From positions 623,170-687,169 of the forward strand of contig VZTI01005024.1 in assembly GCA_013397865.1 (NCBI GenBank): a stretch of DNA of 64,000 nt. Direction: 5' to 3'. Every line of letters begins with the position of its first letter. The first letter of the stretch is position 1. The notes under the pieces were generated by a model. That model made no database searches. It was not told where the DNA came from and saw only the letters and a program-made list of their open reading frames with translations. Origin of the DNA: Struthidea cinerea. Lineage: Eukaryota > Chordata > Aves > Passeriformes > Corcoracidae. The position numbers and the translations under genes were made by a program. Positions 1-15,300 of this stretch are shown piece by piece.

Positions 1-3000
1 TTAATTTTGAGCCATATTTACCTATTGATCTAATGTGAGACTCCAAACCCCAAAATCCTAATTTCCAACATACGTAGTTCTTTTCTGTTTTAGCTGAACT
101 AGAACAAATGAATTTTTATATATACTTTTTGTACAGTGGGTAGTCCATGTAGCAAAAGCCATTTATATCTCCTAACTGTGGGGAAAACTTGAGTCAGTGT
201 TTGTGCCTTATTAGATGTCATAGGACTGGCCTGTCAGCTGTAAGTAACGTCATGTGTAAGTCTCTTGATCTCCAAAAAAAGTTATAAACGATGACTAGGA
301 AGATATTGATTTGCCTTGCTCCCCCCTCCCCCCCGCCTCCAGTTATGCCATTCATAACACACTTGTTCCGAGTTCTCTGATCTTCGTCCGAGTTCATGCA
401 CCGTCACTTATCTTCACTAAGAGCATTAAGTAGATTCTCTACTTGGCTGCTGTTTTCAAGAACCATGTGAGAAGTCTGTATCTTTCGTACACCTACGTCT
501 CTGTCTGATTTGGAAGTTGGCCAGTGGGTTCCAAAGTTATTAAGAAGAGAAAAATGAGAGTGAATGGAGCGGCGGGCTACACACTGACAGCATCTTCACT
601 TCTTTTGGAAGCCAGACAAAAACACATGCTTGCATATCCTAAGTGACAAACTTAAGTGGAAGGCAACTTTTCTGGGCTTCCGGCCTAAATGGAAACCAGA
701 TGTTCTAGTATTATTTTCTCTGGTGCTTCAGAGAAGAGTTGTTTTGCCAATAAGTTGCTTCCTCCATCGTGGCCTGAGACTTTTTCTGCCGATATTCAAG
801 TGCACTAAAGGCTGGAGTAGGGGGAGAAACCAACAAACCTTTCTCCAGAATTTTGGAAACTCATTATACAAACACATGTTCAGCCTAAATATATGTGAGC
901 TCATATTTTTAAGTTTTAAACATGTTTTCTTCCTACAGACAAGAGCAGCCAAATCCTCAGCTTGCCTAAATCACCACAGAATCTTTTAGAAGCATCGTAC
1001 CAATTTAAACCAATTAAGAGTCTTTGTATGCAAAGCTAGATGATTTTCCACACACATCAGGTTTGATAGTTGTGCTGGTAGAAGTGTGGAAACCACTTCT
1101 CCTTTGAATGTTGACATTAAAATGAAGAAATTAGTCTTAGTTCTCCAGCCTGGTGATTTGCTCCTACACACACTCAGGTGGCAATCCCCAGAGAGTGTTG
1201 GGAAGGTACTCCTGAAGGAAAGCTTGTGAAAGGCCTAACTGAAAAAAAAGTGCCAACTAGGTGATGTTTCAAAAGAAATATTATCTAATTTCATTTTAAA
1301 CAATTAAATAAATAGAATCAAGGACAATATGTATCTCCTCAGACTCTGGTCTGAAGATAAGAAATAAAATTTTACTGAGGAGGATAAACATCTATTAATT
1401 TAACAGATTGCTATTATATGCTGAAGATGGCTAGCTCTAATTTGGGGCTAACACACTCCAGCTCAGAGAAGATCAATACAAGAGCTTAATTTTACATGCT
1501 GAAGATTATCAAAATATATTCCTGCCATCAAGATATCAGTCTCCAGAGGTTTATACATGCATGCCACCTGATATGTTACAGTCATGAGACAAATGTGGAT
1601 GAGTAAAAGTTGAGCTAAAACCTCTGTTGCGGGAAAAGGACTGAAACTGAGGACAAAAGTACTCTTTGAATACAGGTCTTAATGTCAGTTCCAATGTCGA
1701 CAGAAGGAATCATAATTCCTTACTCTAATGTAATAGGCCATATCAGCGGGGTTTTTCTGCCAATATTCCTTTATTTTTCTAGATCAAACGCCACTATGAA
1801 TTACATATGAAGATTTGGGGGGTTAACGTAATATCTTTGTTTTCGGGAGGGGGATGTTTCTTCACTTATTAAAAATATTTCCTTTATTAAGAAGCAACAG
1901 GAAAACTGAAAGGAGATAACAACATAAATTATATGAAGTACTAAACTAGTGTGAAATGTCTACCAGGTTATTCAGGGTACTGGGATGAGAAAACAAAATA
2001 CATTTAGCAAGATTGGACAATATTTAACATGCAAGAGAGGAATTTACTCACACAGAGGTAATAACACATACAAAAATAAATAATTAGTTTTGAACTTTTT
2101 AATTTTTATTTATAAGGAAGTTCATTTCACGTTTTCCAACAGGTTATTTACAAGGATCATCACAGCTATCTATAAGCACAGTGAAAAACAAATACAAGAT
2201 GAATCCATCCTACTTTAAGAAACACAAGGTCCTGCCAGGAATGCATTCTCTTTTTTTATTTATTCTGCAACGATAGCAGTCTTTTGACATACTTGCTCTG
2301 TGCTGAAGAATGTCACACTTGGATTTTCTGCTTCAGTACACAAAAGGCATTGATATCCTAAAGATAAGTATTCTAAAATGCCTTATTAATATGGTAGGTC
2401 TACTGGTTTCTCAAGTCTCAACACAGAAATGGAGACATTAATTTTCTTTTCATAAGGAAATAATGTTCATAATAGCCCCTACATAAAAATCAACCTATCC
2501 AATTTTTAAGGATCCTTCCTACGACTCTATACTTCATGTAAAGCTGGCACTTAGCTTGTTGACATGCTTATTTCTTGATTTAGGACTTAGCAATATAAAC
2601 AAGCTTGTGGCCTGTATTTTTTTGCAACCTTCAGGAGAGTCATGGGAAAAAACTGCACATGGAGGCTGCTTTCCATGACCATGTGTGTTCAGTCTGAGTC
2701 AGCTGTGTTTGCTTCTAAAAACCTTGAGTCAATGCTATGCCCGATCTTGTAGCGACACTGTGCAGCTGCACACAAGCTAAGCCCAATTACTGTTAAAATG
2801 TAGTCTGACAAGTGCTATGAACAGAGCATTAAATGGGGAAATGGCAATACTTACACTAAAGAAACTACATTTCCTCTCCTTATGCTTTAGTGACCAAATT
2901 AAGCAGTCTGTAAAGGGTATTCCTATATATGTACCCTCCTTATGAATTGTCTAAGTTCATTTTTAAGGTAAAATTATCATTTCAGTAGCAAAAATGTCAA

Positions 3001-6000
3001 AATAATAGGAAACTATATTGCACAGGGGTCATAAAAAGGTTTCAGTCTTCTAAAACTCCTACAAAATTTTGAACTATCACAGTTTCAAAAAGACCAGGAA
3101 AATGTTTCTGGAAAATGTTTTCTGACAAGGAGAAATAGACCTGTCTGTGCCAATGTCCAAGATCAGACCTAGAAATAATGGGTCTATTTAAAATTGAACG
3201 TGGAAAGCACAAGCATGGTAGGACAGAGAAGGCATACAAGGAGAAGTATCACTCTAAATTTGATTAAATGCATACCTATTACATCATGACTCCCCTACTA
3301 GCTGTCATTGGAGACACTACTCAGGGCAGAAATCTTGTTCTGCCTGTGTTATATCAATATGGATAAATGCATCTGTCCCAGAGAATTATTGTTCACTTCT
3401 GAGCAGGTGCTGCAGCTCCTTTCACATACATTACTTGGCTGTTCCCTTATAGAGGAAAATTGCTTCACCCATACCGCAAGGCATTTCCTGTGTGTCTCCC
3501 CTCTGCCCCATGCTGGTGGCCCTAGAACACAATATTTTCTGGGTGTGTTGGGGTTTTTTCCAGCTCAAGGTGTTCAAACTATTGTGAGATCAACACTTCT
3601 GTCCACCAGCACAGTAGTTATATGTCACTCACTGAGGAAGTTGTTACAGGTCCTAGGGCATGACGTGGGTGTTTCAGAATGAAAATCTTTCTAGGAACAT
3701 CAAATAACCAAATTTGTTGAAATCTTCTCAAATAATATTTTTTCCAATAATGAGGGACCTACAAAGTGAACTATCCCCCAGCCTATAGCAGGTTTTTGTC
3801 TGATGGAGAGCTATTAGCATACGTCGAAAGAAAGCCAGGGAGTCAGTAAATACTTCCAATCTGTAAGACTTCAGCCCATTTCACTGCGTTCATTTCCTTA
3901 CATGTACGGACAAATCAATTGTATTGAAGCTGTGAAAAGTAACAAGAGTATTTGGGACAGTGTCCCAATCACACATCTGCAATCCGGGCTCTACATCTGT
4001 TCCTTTACCTCCAGCCATATGGCCTTTGTTTGGTTCATGCCTGAATGAAAAACAAAGCAGCACCTAGATTAAAATGACTACTAAAGCATATGAATGGGTG
4101 CCCTGTTCAAACATTTAGAACTTAGGATACCAGATAGTGGAAATGAGAGAAATAACCTCATACCATTCCTTCAGAAGCTTGTCAGAGCAAGTAATGGGGA
4201 AGGCATGGATATCTACACCTACAAACACAATACCTCTGCAAAGATTAGATATCACTATGTAGTGCGAATGGACTGAACATGAACAGCAGTTTTCCATGTG
4301 AGATTGTACAAAGAAACCACAAATGTAAATATTAAACTTTGCCCAGACAAGCACATCACTGGTACAGGCAAGTTATTACTGCCCCAAATACTATTTACTG
4401 ATGTCTAACTACAGTAACCAAATGTTTGGTTTGAACATGTATTTTAAATGTTGCCTTAGCTCAGCTATTCCAGTAGACCTATCCTGAACAAAACAGCAGC
4501 CTAGACAAAACCTGCATCTGGGAATTTTTAGGGAGGGATTTAATGTATTTGTACAAAGCATTGAGGCTGCGACCTGACTGGTTATGCTGGTGCGTGACTG
4601 CAATTTAGGTGATTCATATAGTTCTGTTAAATTGCACTGTTCAGGTATGGTTTAATTCTTTACTGGAAACCTCTGTTTACACCAATTTGTTAAGCATAAA
4701 ATAATAACAGTTATTTTTCAGAAATATTTTTCCAAGGTGTGGACTGACAAAATTAGTGGAAAAAGATTGGAATTAAAAAAAAAAAAAAAAACAACAACAA
4801 AAAAACCACAACCCACAACAAAATGTGGGGAGGGGGGAGGGAGAGTGTGTGTGATTGAAGTCTAGAAGTACATAAATCACTTCAGAAATATAATTTGCAA
4901 ATTCATTGTGTAAAGTAATTAATCAAAGCATGGCTAAGTTACAGTACTTGAGAGACTTTGATCTGACAACTGGAAGAAATATAAAGAAACTACTGCGTAT
5001 CAAGCTACAGTGTTAAGATGTAAAATGTTTCTCCATGCTAGTCACAAGTTTAATTACTTCTTTTTTTCTGCTGACAGATCCAAATTAAAATAAATGGGCC
5101 ACATCGAGACAAATTTCAGATGCATGGAGTGCTTAAGAATATATTGTTCCCATAATACAAAAACACCATGGAATTTATTAATAAAGCTGTTCATTTTTTT
5201 TTATTTCACTGGGAATTGTATTGGGAAAGTAAAATGGAATATAACAAGTGCTTAACATTTTCCATGTATCATGCTTAATTTAGAGGTTTTAAGGGGTTAT
5301 TTTTATATTTATAAAAGCTTTTGTGTCTACCCAGATTTACAGCTGCATATAACAAGAAAAATATTTGTGGTAAAAAAACACAGACTGTAGTCACATATTA
5401 ACTGAATGGACTTAATACAGTCATTCCTTACTCTCAATATAAAGAACATCAGTTCAAGTAATATACAGTGATTACTCTGCTAATCTGTATTGCTGAAAGT
5501 GACTGGAGATGCTTCTAAAGTAACTAAATGCATTTTTAGAGTGACTAATTGCAAGAACAAAAATGAAAATATAAAATATTTATTGGAATAATATATGTAT
5601 ATCTTTGTTTCAAATTTAAAGGATTTAGGAAGTGGATGGCACCCTTGCTAAAGGAAAATATTAAATCAGTATGTTCTGCTACCATGAAACCTGTGAAACA
5701 CAGATGGGGCTGGTCCATCCTACTGGAACTCACATCAATAAACATGTATTCAGAAACCAGAGTCAGGATCAGCACACCCAAGGTCAAGTTTTCTAGTCAT
5801 CCGCCTCAAATGAAAAACCACACAGCTGAAAAGAGCTATCATTGTTATAACACCTGTGTCATGGCTTTTAAAACCATAAAAGTTTATTTCCAAGACTGTA
5901 TCCAATATTACAGATGATTATCAAGTATCCAAAAGAAGCAGACAACATGTAGGAGCATTCCGTCTCCTATCCTAGTCCTGGCTGATGGGAAGAGGCCTTG

Positions 6001-8767
6001 AACGGCTCTTTAATCTGGAGGGTGATAATCTCACTCTTTCCCTTTTCACTTTCTCATCCTCCCAAAGATACCTTCCAGCATATTTCTCCCCCATCTTCAC
6101 AGTCTCCTACTTTCTTCTCACAGTTTTCTGCCCCAAGTTATCTGTAACCTGTACATAGCAACCAGCAGATAAAGTGCATAATTGCTTACATTAATAAAGC
6201 ACTAGGAAAAAATCCTCCTTTCATCTCTTTGAGTGGCCATCCAAATGCAGATGTTTCATTGGCTGCTGCTGCTGCTATTACACAGCCATAATTCCTCTGC
6301 ATATGCTACACACAATGGCAGTGAAAGAGGTCCTTTCTCCTGTCCCTGCTGACTAAATTGCATGAGTGATTACGCAATCTTGCAGCAGAGGGTTCCAGAA
6401 ACACTCCTTTTTGTGTATGAGCCAGCAGTGCCTGTGGGTAGGCTGGAGTTGTAGGGAAAAGGTGAACTATGTAAGAGAAGGAGAGTAGCATTCAATGTAC
6501 TAGCACTTCCTCTGGGAAACGTACCTAAAATCCAGGCAATTCAGAAGACATGAACATCTTTTTTCTGTGTGATTCACTAGTGAAATTATCCTTAAATAAG
6601 GTGGTTTTAAAGTGAACCCTTCACTCTTAAGAGTCTGAGACTTTAAGGTCCCCCGCACCTGGGATCCACGGGCATCTTCAGATTTTAATTACTTCACAGC
6701 ATTGAAGGAGCCAGAAATCCGCATGGACAATCAAGCCTGAAGTATCAGTCCTAAAGAAAAACAGAATGAATAATCTTTTATTCTGCAGACAAAACCAAAA
6801 CAATCTTGAAGCAATGAAATATCTTAATTGCAGCTGTAGACACAATGTGCTTTGCAAGCCCCAGCCTCACTGTATCCTTCCTGAGGCCCTGCTTCCTTCC
6901 AGACATCAGTGCTGGTTCGCAAGCACCCAGTCCCAGCTCTCAGACTACGATCTGCTGAGTTCTCGTGTCACTAAACCTTTGTCTTGCAATTCACCTATTC
7001 CCACAGTTTTGCAAAGGCTGCCTCGATCTCTTGCCAGGCTATGAAAGATTGTTCAGCAGAGGTGAACATAAAAAGCAGTGCTGGTTTGGCAATTTGAAAA
7101 TAAAAAACAAAAACAAATACAAAACTAAAAAAAAAAAACCAAAGCCCTTTTGACTATTTTTTTGCTCTGCATCAATTCACACAAGCAAGCAAGACTTGTG
7201 TCTTAAGTCCATCCCACAAATGGGATATGCTCGTTCACACAAGTTTCTTTAAAATGTACAAGTAAGCCTAAAATCCTAAAACATAACTAACAATTATATT
7301 TTTCAAGATTTCATTTTCTTCCACAGAAGTTCACTGAGAAAAAAAATCATGCAAAAAAAGGTTGTCTTGTTACTTAGAATGAGGAACTAATTCAGTAGTT
7401 TTCTAGAAGAACTTCATTAGGGTAAAAAGGGTTGCCAGGATGCTTGAATAACAACAGACAATCCATAACACATCCCTAACCCTAGTTTTATATCTTGGAA
7501 ATTCATTCTTATATTCAGTTTCTTCAGTGCCTAATGCAGAGAAGGAAGATTATGTGACTGTAGCCTCCTTCCTCCTACCTCAATTCCATTTTCTTTCAAT
7601 AAATGTGTTTACTGTGAGATTTGATTCGGAAAACAAACCTGGAGGGAGGATGTTGAGGAGCAGGAAAGCAGTGAAAAGCAGGAAGAATGGGGATCTTTGT
7701 GGATAAGAGTAGAAGGTAAAGGGACATAAGAAAGTAACATAAAAAAGGGAAGAAAGGAGAAATGATGAAATGTCATATCAAAGGACAGAGAATATTTTTT
7801 TATGACAACCCAACTTTTAGCTTTAAAGGACAATGCCTAAATGTTGTATTAACCATTCAGAGCTTTATCCTATCTGTATAAATAAAACTGTCATAAGCAG
7901 TCTGTACTTATTCTCTCTAGTAGGTCTGTAGCCACTATTTTTTAAAAATTGCTGATGTTTCTTGTCTGTCACTAAGAGATGCAATATTCTACTCCACGGG
8001 ATTAAAAACTTTGATTTTTTGTAAATTTTTATGTTCTCTTACCACAAGTAACGTGAGTGTTACATATGTCTGCAGATATTTAGTCTTGATTTTTCTTCCA
8101 TTGGCATTCAAACAGCGTAACCCTCACTTCTCACACAAAAGTGAACAATGTTCAACAAAAATGAGCGTCTGTTTCTTTCATCACTTCACTTTATCAGCAG
8201 GTTATTTCCAGAATCTTCTGTTCACTTGCCTCTTTTGCTTGAAGGAAATGAAAAAATTACTGATATGATTGCTACAAATTCTTCTCCTTTAGCAACCTTT
8301 GAGGTACATTGAAGTTGATTTTCTGCGTGGTATCCAGTGAAATTAAGTCATTATAGAAGATGCACACCAAGATCCATTTTCTTCACTGAATTAAGAGCCT
8401 ATATGGTATCAGCATAAAAGCTCATGAAAAATATTATTGTTCATTCTTTAAATAAAGTCAGCAAAGACTGTCTTTGGTGGCTGTGGATATAATTAATTTG
8501 TTTATTTTTTTTCAGAATTGAACAGTTTTCCACAAAATGTGTGTCATTCTATATCATTACCTTCATCTCAGAAGATACCATTCAGTTTCTATAGTGTGGC
8601 TATGGTAACAACTGAAAATTTCCAGCAGCATGGATTCTATCTCTTTTGGTATCCTTTCCCGCATAGTCACAATTTGCTCCTCCTTGATACTGTCTGATTA
8701 CCTTTCCATGGGATTCCATGGTTCTCCTTCTTGAATATGACTTGGGGAAATTTCTTAAATCTGATGG
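1..8767. other. Gene desert, left part
   Basis: AT-rich sequence with only short scattered open frames (at most about 124 codons) lacking protein-like composition or recognisable domains. A C-rich run is at 321-337. No transposon I can name and no RNA gene was seen. Confidence 0.7.
4775..4852. repeat. A-rich run followed by G-rich and (TG)n sequence
   Basis: A homopolymer of about 18 A with CAACAA interruptions, then GGGGAGGGGGGAGGG, then GTGTGTGTG. Low-complexity sequence without a gene. Confidence 0.9.
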
Positions 8768-8820
8768 NNNNNNNNNNNNNNNNNNNNGGGTGTTGTTGTT
8801 TGTTTGTTTGTGGGGGGTTG
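8768..8820. repeat. Assembly gap and G/T-rich low-complexity sequence
   Basis: Twenty N at 8768-8787 are followed by G and T runs with TTGTTTGTTTGTTTG. The gap sits in low-complexity sequence and probably hides a G/T-rich run. Confidence 0.9.
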
Positions 8821-9079
8821 TTTGGTTTTATTTGGGGGTTTTCTTCCATCTGAAAATCAATGAGAAATTCTAAAAATAAAATTGACTCCTTTATTTTGGT
8901 GAAATTCCCTGCTGGACAAAATTTTGTGATTCTCATCTTACAGTTGGAAAAAGGAAAGTTAATGCTATGAACCCAAAACCAAATATGGGGAAAACGTGGT
9001 TGTATGTAGACTAAATAGTAGCTGAAAGTTTTGGGCAGCATCTTCTCCTCCCTACACTCTTAGGTGAGGTTACAACTTA

Positions 9080-9345
9080 AGCGTGCAGAAACTTAATTGG
9101 CACTGAAAAGTGTCCTCTGCGGTGCCATGTCATGCTGCAGGAAAAAAAAAAATGGAAGACGGCAGAAATAGGCGGGTTAGAGGTGCGAGATCTGCCAGCC
9201 CTTAGATGTAGAAGGAAACAGGAGAGGGAGCTCTCAGTACATCGGCCGGCGACAGAGGGACGCTCCAGCGCAGCCGGGCAAGGAGGATTCGCTCTCCCAC
9301 TGCTTTCAGAGAAGAAAGCGTACAATTTTCTCACCTGCAGAGTCT
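9080..9345. promoter_or_regulatory. CpG-containing islet of unknown role
   Basis: A roughly 260-bp block with CpG-bearing words (GGCCGGCGAC, AGACGGCAG, AGCGCAGCCGGG) within an otherwise CpG-poor desert. A strong splice-donor match, CTGCAG|GTGAGAAAAT, is present on the minus strand near 9330-9345. It could be a small promoter or lncRNA exon edge, an enhancer, or an old inserted sequence. No protein is supported. Confidence 0.3.
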
Positions 9346-12300
9346 GACCTTCGGCATTTACTGGACAAATAATTTTCTTTAAATTGCATTTTCCCCTTTC
9401 TTGATCATTGGTACCTTGTTTGTTGGATTACACAGAAAAAAAAAAATAACCTAATTCTCACCTTTGCCTTTTGAGAAAATACATCTAACTTAGTTCAGCA
9501 AGCAATTATAGCAAACAGCTACAGAAAGAGCTGGGAAAGCACCAGTAACAAGTCAGAGATCCAAGAAATATTGCACAGCAAGAGAACCACACACAACTCC
9601 TTTTCACCTCATTTTCTGTCGTCATTAGGTCTTTACTTCATATGTTTGCAGAGCACCACAATCTTCTCCTGTCCTGCAGCCCTATATGCCAAATGCAAAC
9701 CATGCCTTGGTCTGCAATCTACCAACAGCAAACTCACCACTAGAAATCACATTTCCTCTTTGCAGCTCTCCTCATTTATTGCAAGGTACTGCACTCACTC
9801 AACTTGAAATCAAGTAGAGACACTTGGGAGGCCTGAAAAGGAAACAGCTAATTACAGAGCAGCTACACATGCAAGTAACAGGGCAAAGAAGTTAATTTTA
9901 TAAGCAAAACCAAAATACTGTTGTAATCAGTCAGGAATAATTCATCCAGCCATTGCTGCCTAGCAATTTTATAGCAGGTAACATAAATATGCAGAAGGAT
10001 TGAAACAAAGGTTTAATAGACATAGGACAGGCTAGACACAGAAGGTAGACTGCATATATTTTGAATCATCACCCATCATAAATTCATAATAAACCAGGAT
10101 GATTTCTAGTATAACAACCCTAGGCAAGACAGGTACGACCCAGAAAAAAATAAAAGGCTGTAAATGGTTCTAAAATTATCTAATTTTACTCATCTGTTAA
10201 TTCAGCAAGTAATATTCTCTTCAAAAGAGAAAAAAATTGGACATTTTCTTTCATTATGAGTTGGATTCAGACCACTGAATACTGTAAAATCAATACTTTT
10301 TAGGTAAGCTATAATAAAAGGAAAGGCTTAGAGAAAGATTATGAATAAAAACAATACTTGATACAAATCAACAGTAACTGTTGATTATTAAGCACTTGCC
10401 AGCTGTTCATGATTGGCTTCTGAAGTTAGAAAAAAAAGACAAAAACAGCTGAATTAAGTCAAACAATGATAAAAGTAAGAAATCTGACTAAATGGAAAAA
10501 AAAAAAGAGTTCCTAGGATGGTCCAGGGAATAGAAAGAAGATTTCAGTAAGTCTTGATTAATCTAACAAAACAGATGCGGAGAAACAAGTATACACTAAA
10601 GAAGTCGAAGAGCTGGTAAAGCTGAGAAACCAACATTCATCCAAGGATGATCAAAAAAAAAAGTATTCTTGGTTAAGATTAGACTGGAAAATTAGAAGTT
10701 TTCTAATTGCCAGAGAAGTAAAATAGCAGCTTAACTACTTCTAAGATCAAACTGGAAAAGAGATTATACAACATGGCTGCCAGCAACAGCAGAGAGCTGT
10801 TGCCCAGGAGGTTGTAGCTGCTCCCCATTACCCAGGACGTCCTTTCACATCTCATGTCCTCACCAGACAGAGAGGCCTCTCAGCACTGGTTGGTATTCCA
10901 CAAACAGAAAAAGAGGCTAAATACGTCAAATGTGCTTCAGAAGTAAATTATCCACTGCAAATTATTCACAAGTTTTATTATTCTATATCTCATGCAGTGA
11001 ATGAAGTTCATCTAATATTAATGAATTCTCTTAGTAGGACTAATTTAAAGATTTGTGGTTAAGCACTCAAATGACATGCATCAGACTCTCAAAGAATGCT
11101 GGCTACTATTTACTTCCCCGACATCACGATTTTTCAGTTTTATTTTTCCTTTCTTTTTCTGGGACACATATTTTCCATCCAGTATTTATGCAAAAATGTC
11201 TAAAGTTAAAATGTACTTTGAAAGTAAGAACTGCTGGATCCAAAACCCATGTGTGTTGATACATCCTCAAGTCACTCCATGGAGGTAGCACCCAGCCTCT
11301 CTGCTGAAAGTTATCTATATATGATGAAAGATATATATATATACACATATAGGCAAATATCTAAACTGTGATCCCAAAGTTGTAGATAAACAAGCATAAT
11401 AATCTTATTTATCAGTGGAGAGAGCATCAGTAATGGAAAACATTAAATGTGTGGCAAAAGCAGAGAACACACTAAATCAGCTTGGAAATGCCAGCACTCA
11501 GATAGTAAAAATGAGTAAGAGAAACTCTATATTCTAACTTAAAGGAAGGATCCAGAAGGCTGCTTTGAGAAATCTTAAGCATCAGTTGGAATGGAATTAA
11601 TGGAAGAATGGAGAAGGATCAGAGAAAGATGCTGAAGCTTAATGAAGAGCCTCTTTTTCATCATACCTGGGGATTTGTCAGCTTCCTATAAATTTACTAA
11701 GTAGAGGACTGAGCTACAGGTTTGGCATGGGGACATTGAAGTTCAATGTTTAGTTGTATTTAATTTATAGAAGAGCTTTTAGGGAAAAGTTTTATTTAAT
11801 TTACTTGTAATTGTTCCTCATTTTCTTTCTGATTTGGATCTGGTTTACGCATTGTGGTTTATAGATAAGAACTTATCCGTGTAGGCATGCTGTTGATGGG
11901 AAAGACATGGCTTCTTGTTTCATGTGCTCCTATCACCAGCAGCATGGTTCCTGCCAACAATATTCCCGTCTTTTGTTCCAGGATGGTTCAAGATACTAAA
12001 GAGATACTAACAGCCCTACGAGCTGGAGCAGGGGCCATGTATCAGGTACATGCCCCAAAGCTTCATTCAGTCTTCATTCAGACTCTTTCCTCTTTCCCAG
12101 CCAATGGTTGTTTCTATTTCTGCAAAGAAGCGGAAATTTGGAAGGCCTCTTACTGAAACATTTTACAGAACAGCCTTTGAGCAGTAGCTGGAGAGTTCTG
12201 AATTCCTGGAAGCTAGATCTCACATTACCTGGGTACCACACACACACTTTATGTGTTATCCAGGCTTTATGTGGTGTTCATGATCCAGAACAGTCTTCAG

Positions 12301-15300
12301 GTGTGAATCACTGAAACGAGCCTGGGCATGCTGTAGTTTGCCAGATTTTCCCCTTGTCCAAATCTAAATCTGCACTGTTCAAAACCAGACAAGTGGAGAA
12401 AGTGGAAGAGCCTACCTTTCGTCAGAGGTACTTAATTTACAGCCATGTACCTTCAAAATTAATTATCCATTTGCAGATACAGGTCATTGTGCTCTACTGT
12501 TCACATCTCTAAATTAAAAGAATTCTTTACCTAACAAGTTTAAGTGATGCTACAGCTTTGAAAATCGAGAGACACAATCAGAAAGACAGAGGAGGAAATA
12601 ATACCTGAAGGGCGAAATGAGCCCTTTCCTTTCCTGTGAGAGGAAATGGAAGTGAAGGTGTGAGTCATTTCCAGATTTAGTTCTGGAGCTCTCTGGGAGG
12701 TACTCAACTACAGCTAAAATGGCTGCCATAAAGTCCTGGATAGATGAGATGCATAGAAGATAAAGTGGTAACCAGAGTCTCCCTTGGAGCACTTTAACAA
12801 CTCGGTTTGAATTTGTAAGTGGCCTGATTGTACATGTGCAAATACTTCCATATAAAGGTTAGGCACCCATTGTTATTGCAGCGTCTGTTAAAAAAAGATA
12901 GCCATATTGGTTGCTAGGAGATGGCAGACTTCTCCTGGAGAAAAATCACTCCTGATAAAAAAAAAAAAAAAAATTATTTTACATAAAGACCCTCTTAAAT
13001 ATAAATATCTTTGACAGCAGCTATTACTATTCACTGAGTTTCTTCACAAATGAATAAATGGCAGAAAAATATATTATTTGAATACCATTATATCCTAAAG
13101 TGTTAAATAGATTTTTCCCCCACTTCTCCCCTCCCTTTTTTTGTTACACAGAAGCGATATTTACTTCCAGCTAAAATTACTGCCTTCCGTTTTCTAAAGA
13201 CCATTCACTGAAAGAAACATTTGGAGAACTGAGCTCAAAAATTGAACTCGCTTGTCTTTCCTTCCACTGTAAAACCAGCTTTGATTAAAATGAACTGTAC
13301 TGTAGGATAAACATTTTGTCTGGAAGGAACTTGATGCAAAAGGATGAAAAAAAGCTGCAGCAAGTCTTCACAAATGGATGGCTGGGAGAAAGCAGGTGGG
13401 AGGCTGTGTCACATGAAAGAAACTAACCATCCCATTTCATTTCAATGATGTTTGGAATTTTGTTCCTCCTAAGGTGACTGGAAGTACAGCTGCCCTATAG
13501 TTGTGTCCATGTGCCCAGCTTTTGGTGAAAATGACCTTAACAAATAAAACATGAAACAAACTATATACTTGCTGTTTTAAACTTGTGTAGTCGATAAATG
13601 AAACAATAATCTTTCCTAATTTAGTGTGCTCAGATTGGCTATTGTGGACATGAGAACTCCCCAGCTGCAGAACACAAAGGCACACTGCCTGCACAATATG
13701 GGGATTCAGCAGCTGTGCCTTCCATTGACCAGAGCTGGGAGAAATGTAGATCAAATACCGACAATAAGAGATCGATGTTGTAAATATTACCATGAGAAAG
13801 AGTGCGCCAAACTCTGAGTGCGTCCTTTTTTTTTGTGCTTGTAATAAAGTTTCTCTAGAATTCTGCATGCAGTGGGGTGTGTGTGCATGTGCATGTGTGT
13901 GAAGTGCTTCCAAATCAGGGAGCAGCATGTTTCCTTATACAAATATTGACAGGAATCCTTCAGTTTATTTGGAATTTTCCTGAGAAAGCTGCAACAATAT
14001 GGTAATACCTCTTCACTACTTTTCACACAGTTGTTTCAACTGTTGGCACCAGGAAATCCTTATTGTTTTAATCAATACCACTTGGAGTGATGACATGTTT
14101 CTTTTTTACTCTAAGTGACTGACACGGTGCATTTCCTTGCACAAAGTTCTCATGAGACACTTTTGTGCTGTGCTCAATATATCCAACAGAAAATATGTAT
14201 TTGCCAGAAGGCTGAAAGAAGGGACTGCTATTTTTTCCTCTCACATTTTTCATCCTGATACTTTATGCTTCATTGCTGTACTTTCAAACTCACAAATGAC
14301 CCCGAGAAAAGCAATGGGACTTCTGTCAATGGTTATAATGAAACATCTGAGTAATATCTGGAAGATCAGGATTTGTTCATTTAATGAAGCTTTGACTTTA
14401 ACCTTGATGGTGCCTTCCTCCTCCATCTCCTTTCTACTGCTTACACTTAAACAAAAAAACCTGTACAATAATGCTTTAAATGCATTCTTTAATGCTTTAT
14501 TTTAATTTCAGAATTGATTAAAGTTGTTAAAACAATTTGAATATAATATGCGTATACCCAAGTAATAGACTATGATGCATGAAAACAGCCCAGCAGCCTC
14601 TGTCCCTGTGCTAGTAACAGCAAGAAATACTCCATTTTGAGTACTCAGAGAACAGGCAGGACCCTCACTCCCTGTTTCCAAAGACCCTGAGCAGTGAAGG
14701 AATTCAACACCCGCAGTACTCATGTCAATGTTTGGGATAAACAGAGAAAATGCATAGTGCTATATATGTTCATCACCCAGCACAACCAATAAGTGTGCAA
14801 AATAAACATTACTGACTTCAAATTTTTACAACTTAACACATGCCCCTTAAAGAGCTTAATTGCAGCAGCTGCACATCTACTGATCTGCTGAAGCTTATGT
14901 GTTATGACATCCTCTCAGTTTCTTTTTTCCTGACTTGATCAAGCAAATTTGTAGCTTCCAAGCTTCATTCAGTTAAGTATTGCAAAGAAAACAGCATTTT
15001 GTGCTTTCTGACTTTGTTTGTTTGGGTTCTTTTTTCCCATTTCTCCTCTTTTTTCCATGATTGGGACTTTCTGTTTACCTTCCAAGGACCTTCAAATCGT
15101 CCTTCAGTCGCAAACTTCCTCTTTCTGCACCGTCCTGTACCGCTCCAGACAGCAAAAAATTAGACATCTGCTTTAATGAAGGTGGGATTAAAGCCCAAAT
15201 TTTATCTGTATCACAAGGCCCAAACTTCTGAGATGTTGAATACATTTTCCTCTCATGGATTCTAGCATGTATGTGACTGCATGATGGTCCATATATCTAT

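Noticed and set aside
6615..6640. Inverted repeat AGTGAACCCTTCACT as an operator or nuclear-receptor site
   Set aside because: Six-base arms are expected by chance in a window of this size and nothing nearby supports a role.
13437..13928. 163-codon minus-strand frame
   Set aside because: Begins in a TG-repeat-derived HTHAHAHT stretch and shows no domain. Overlapping frames on the other strand are equally open.
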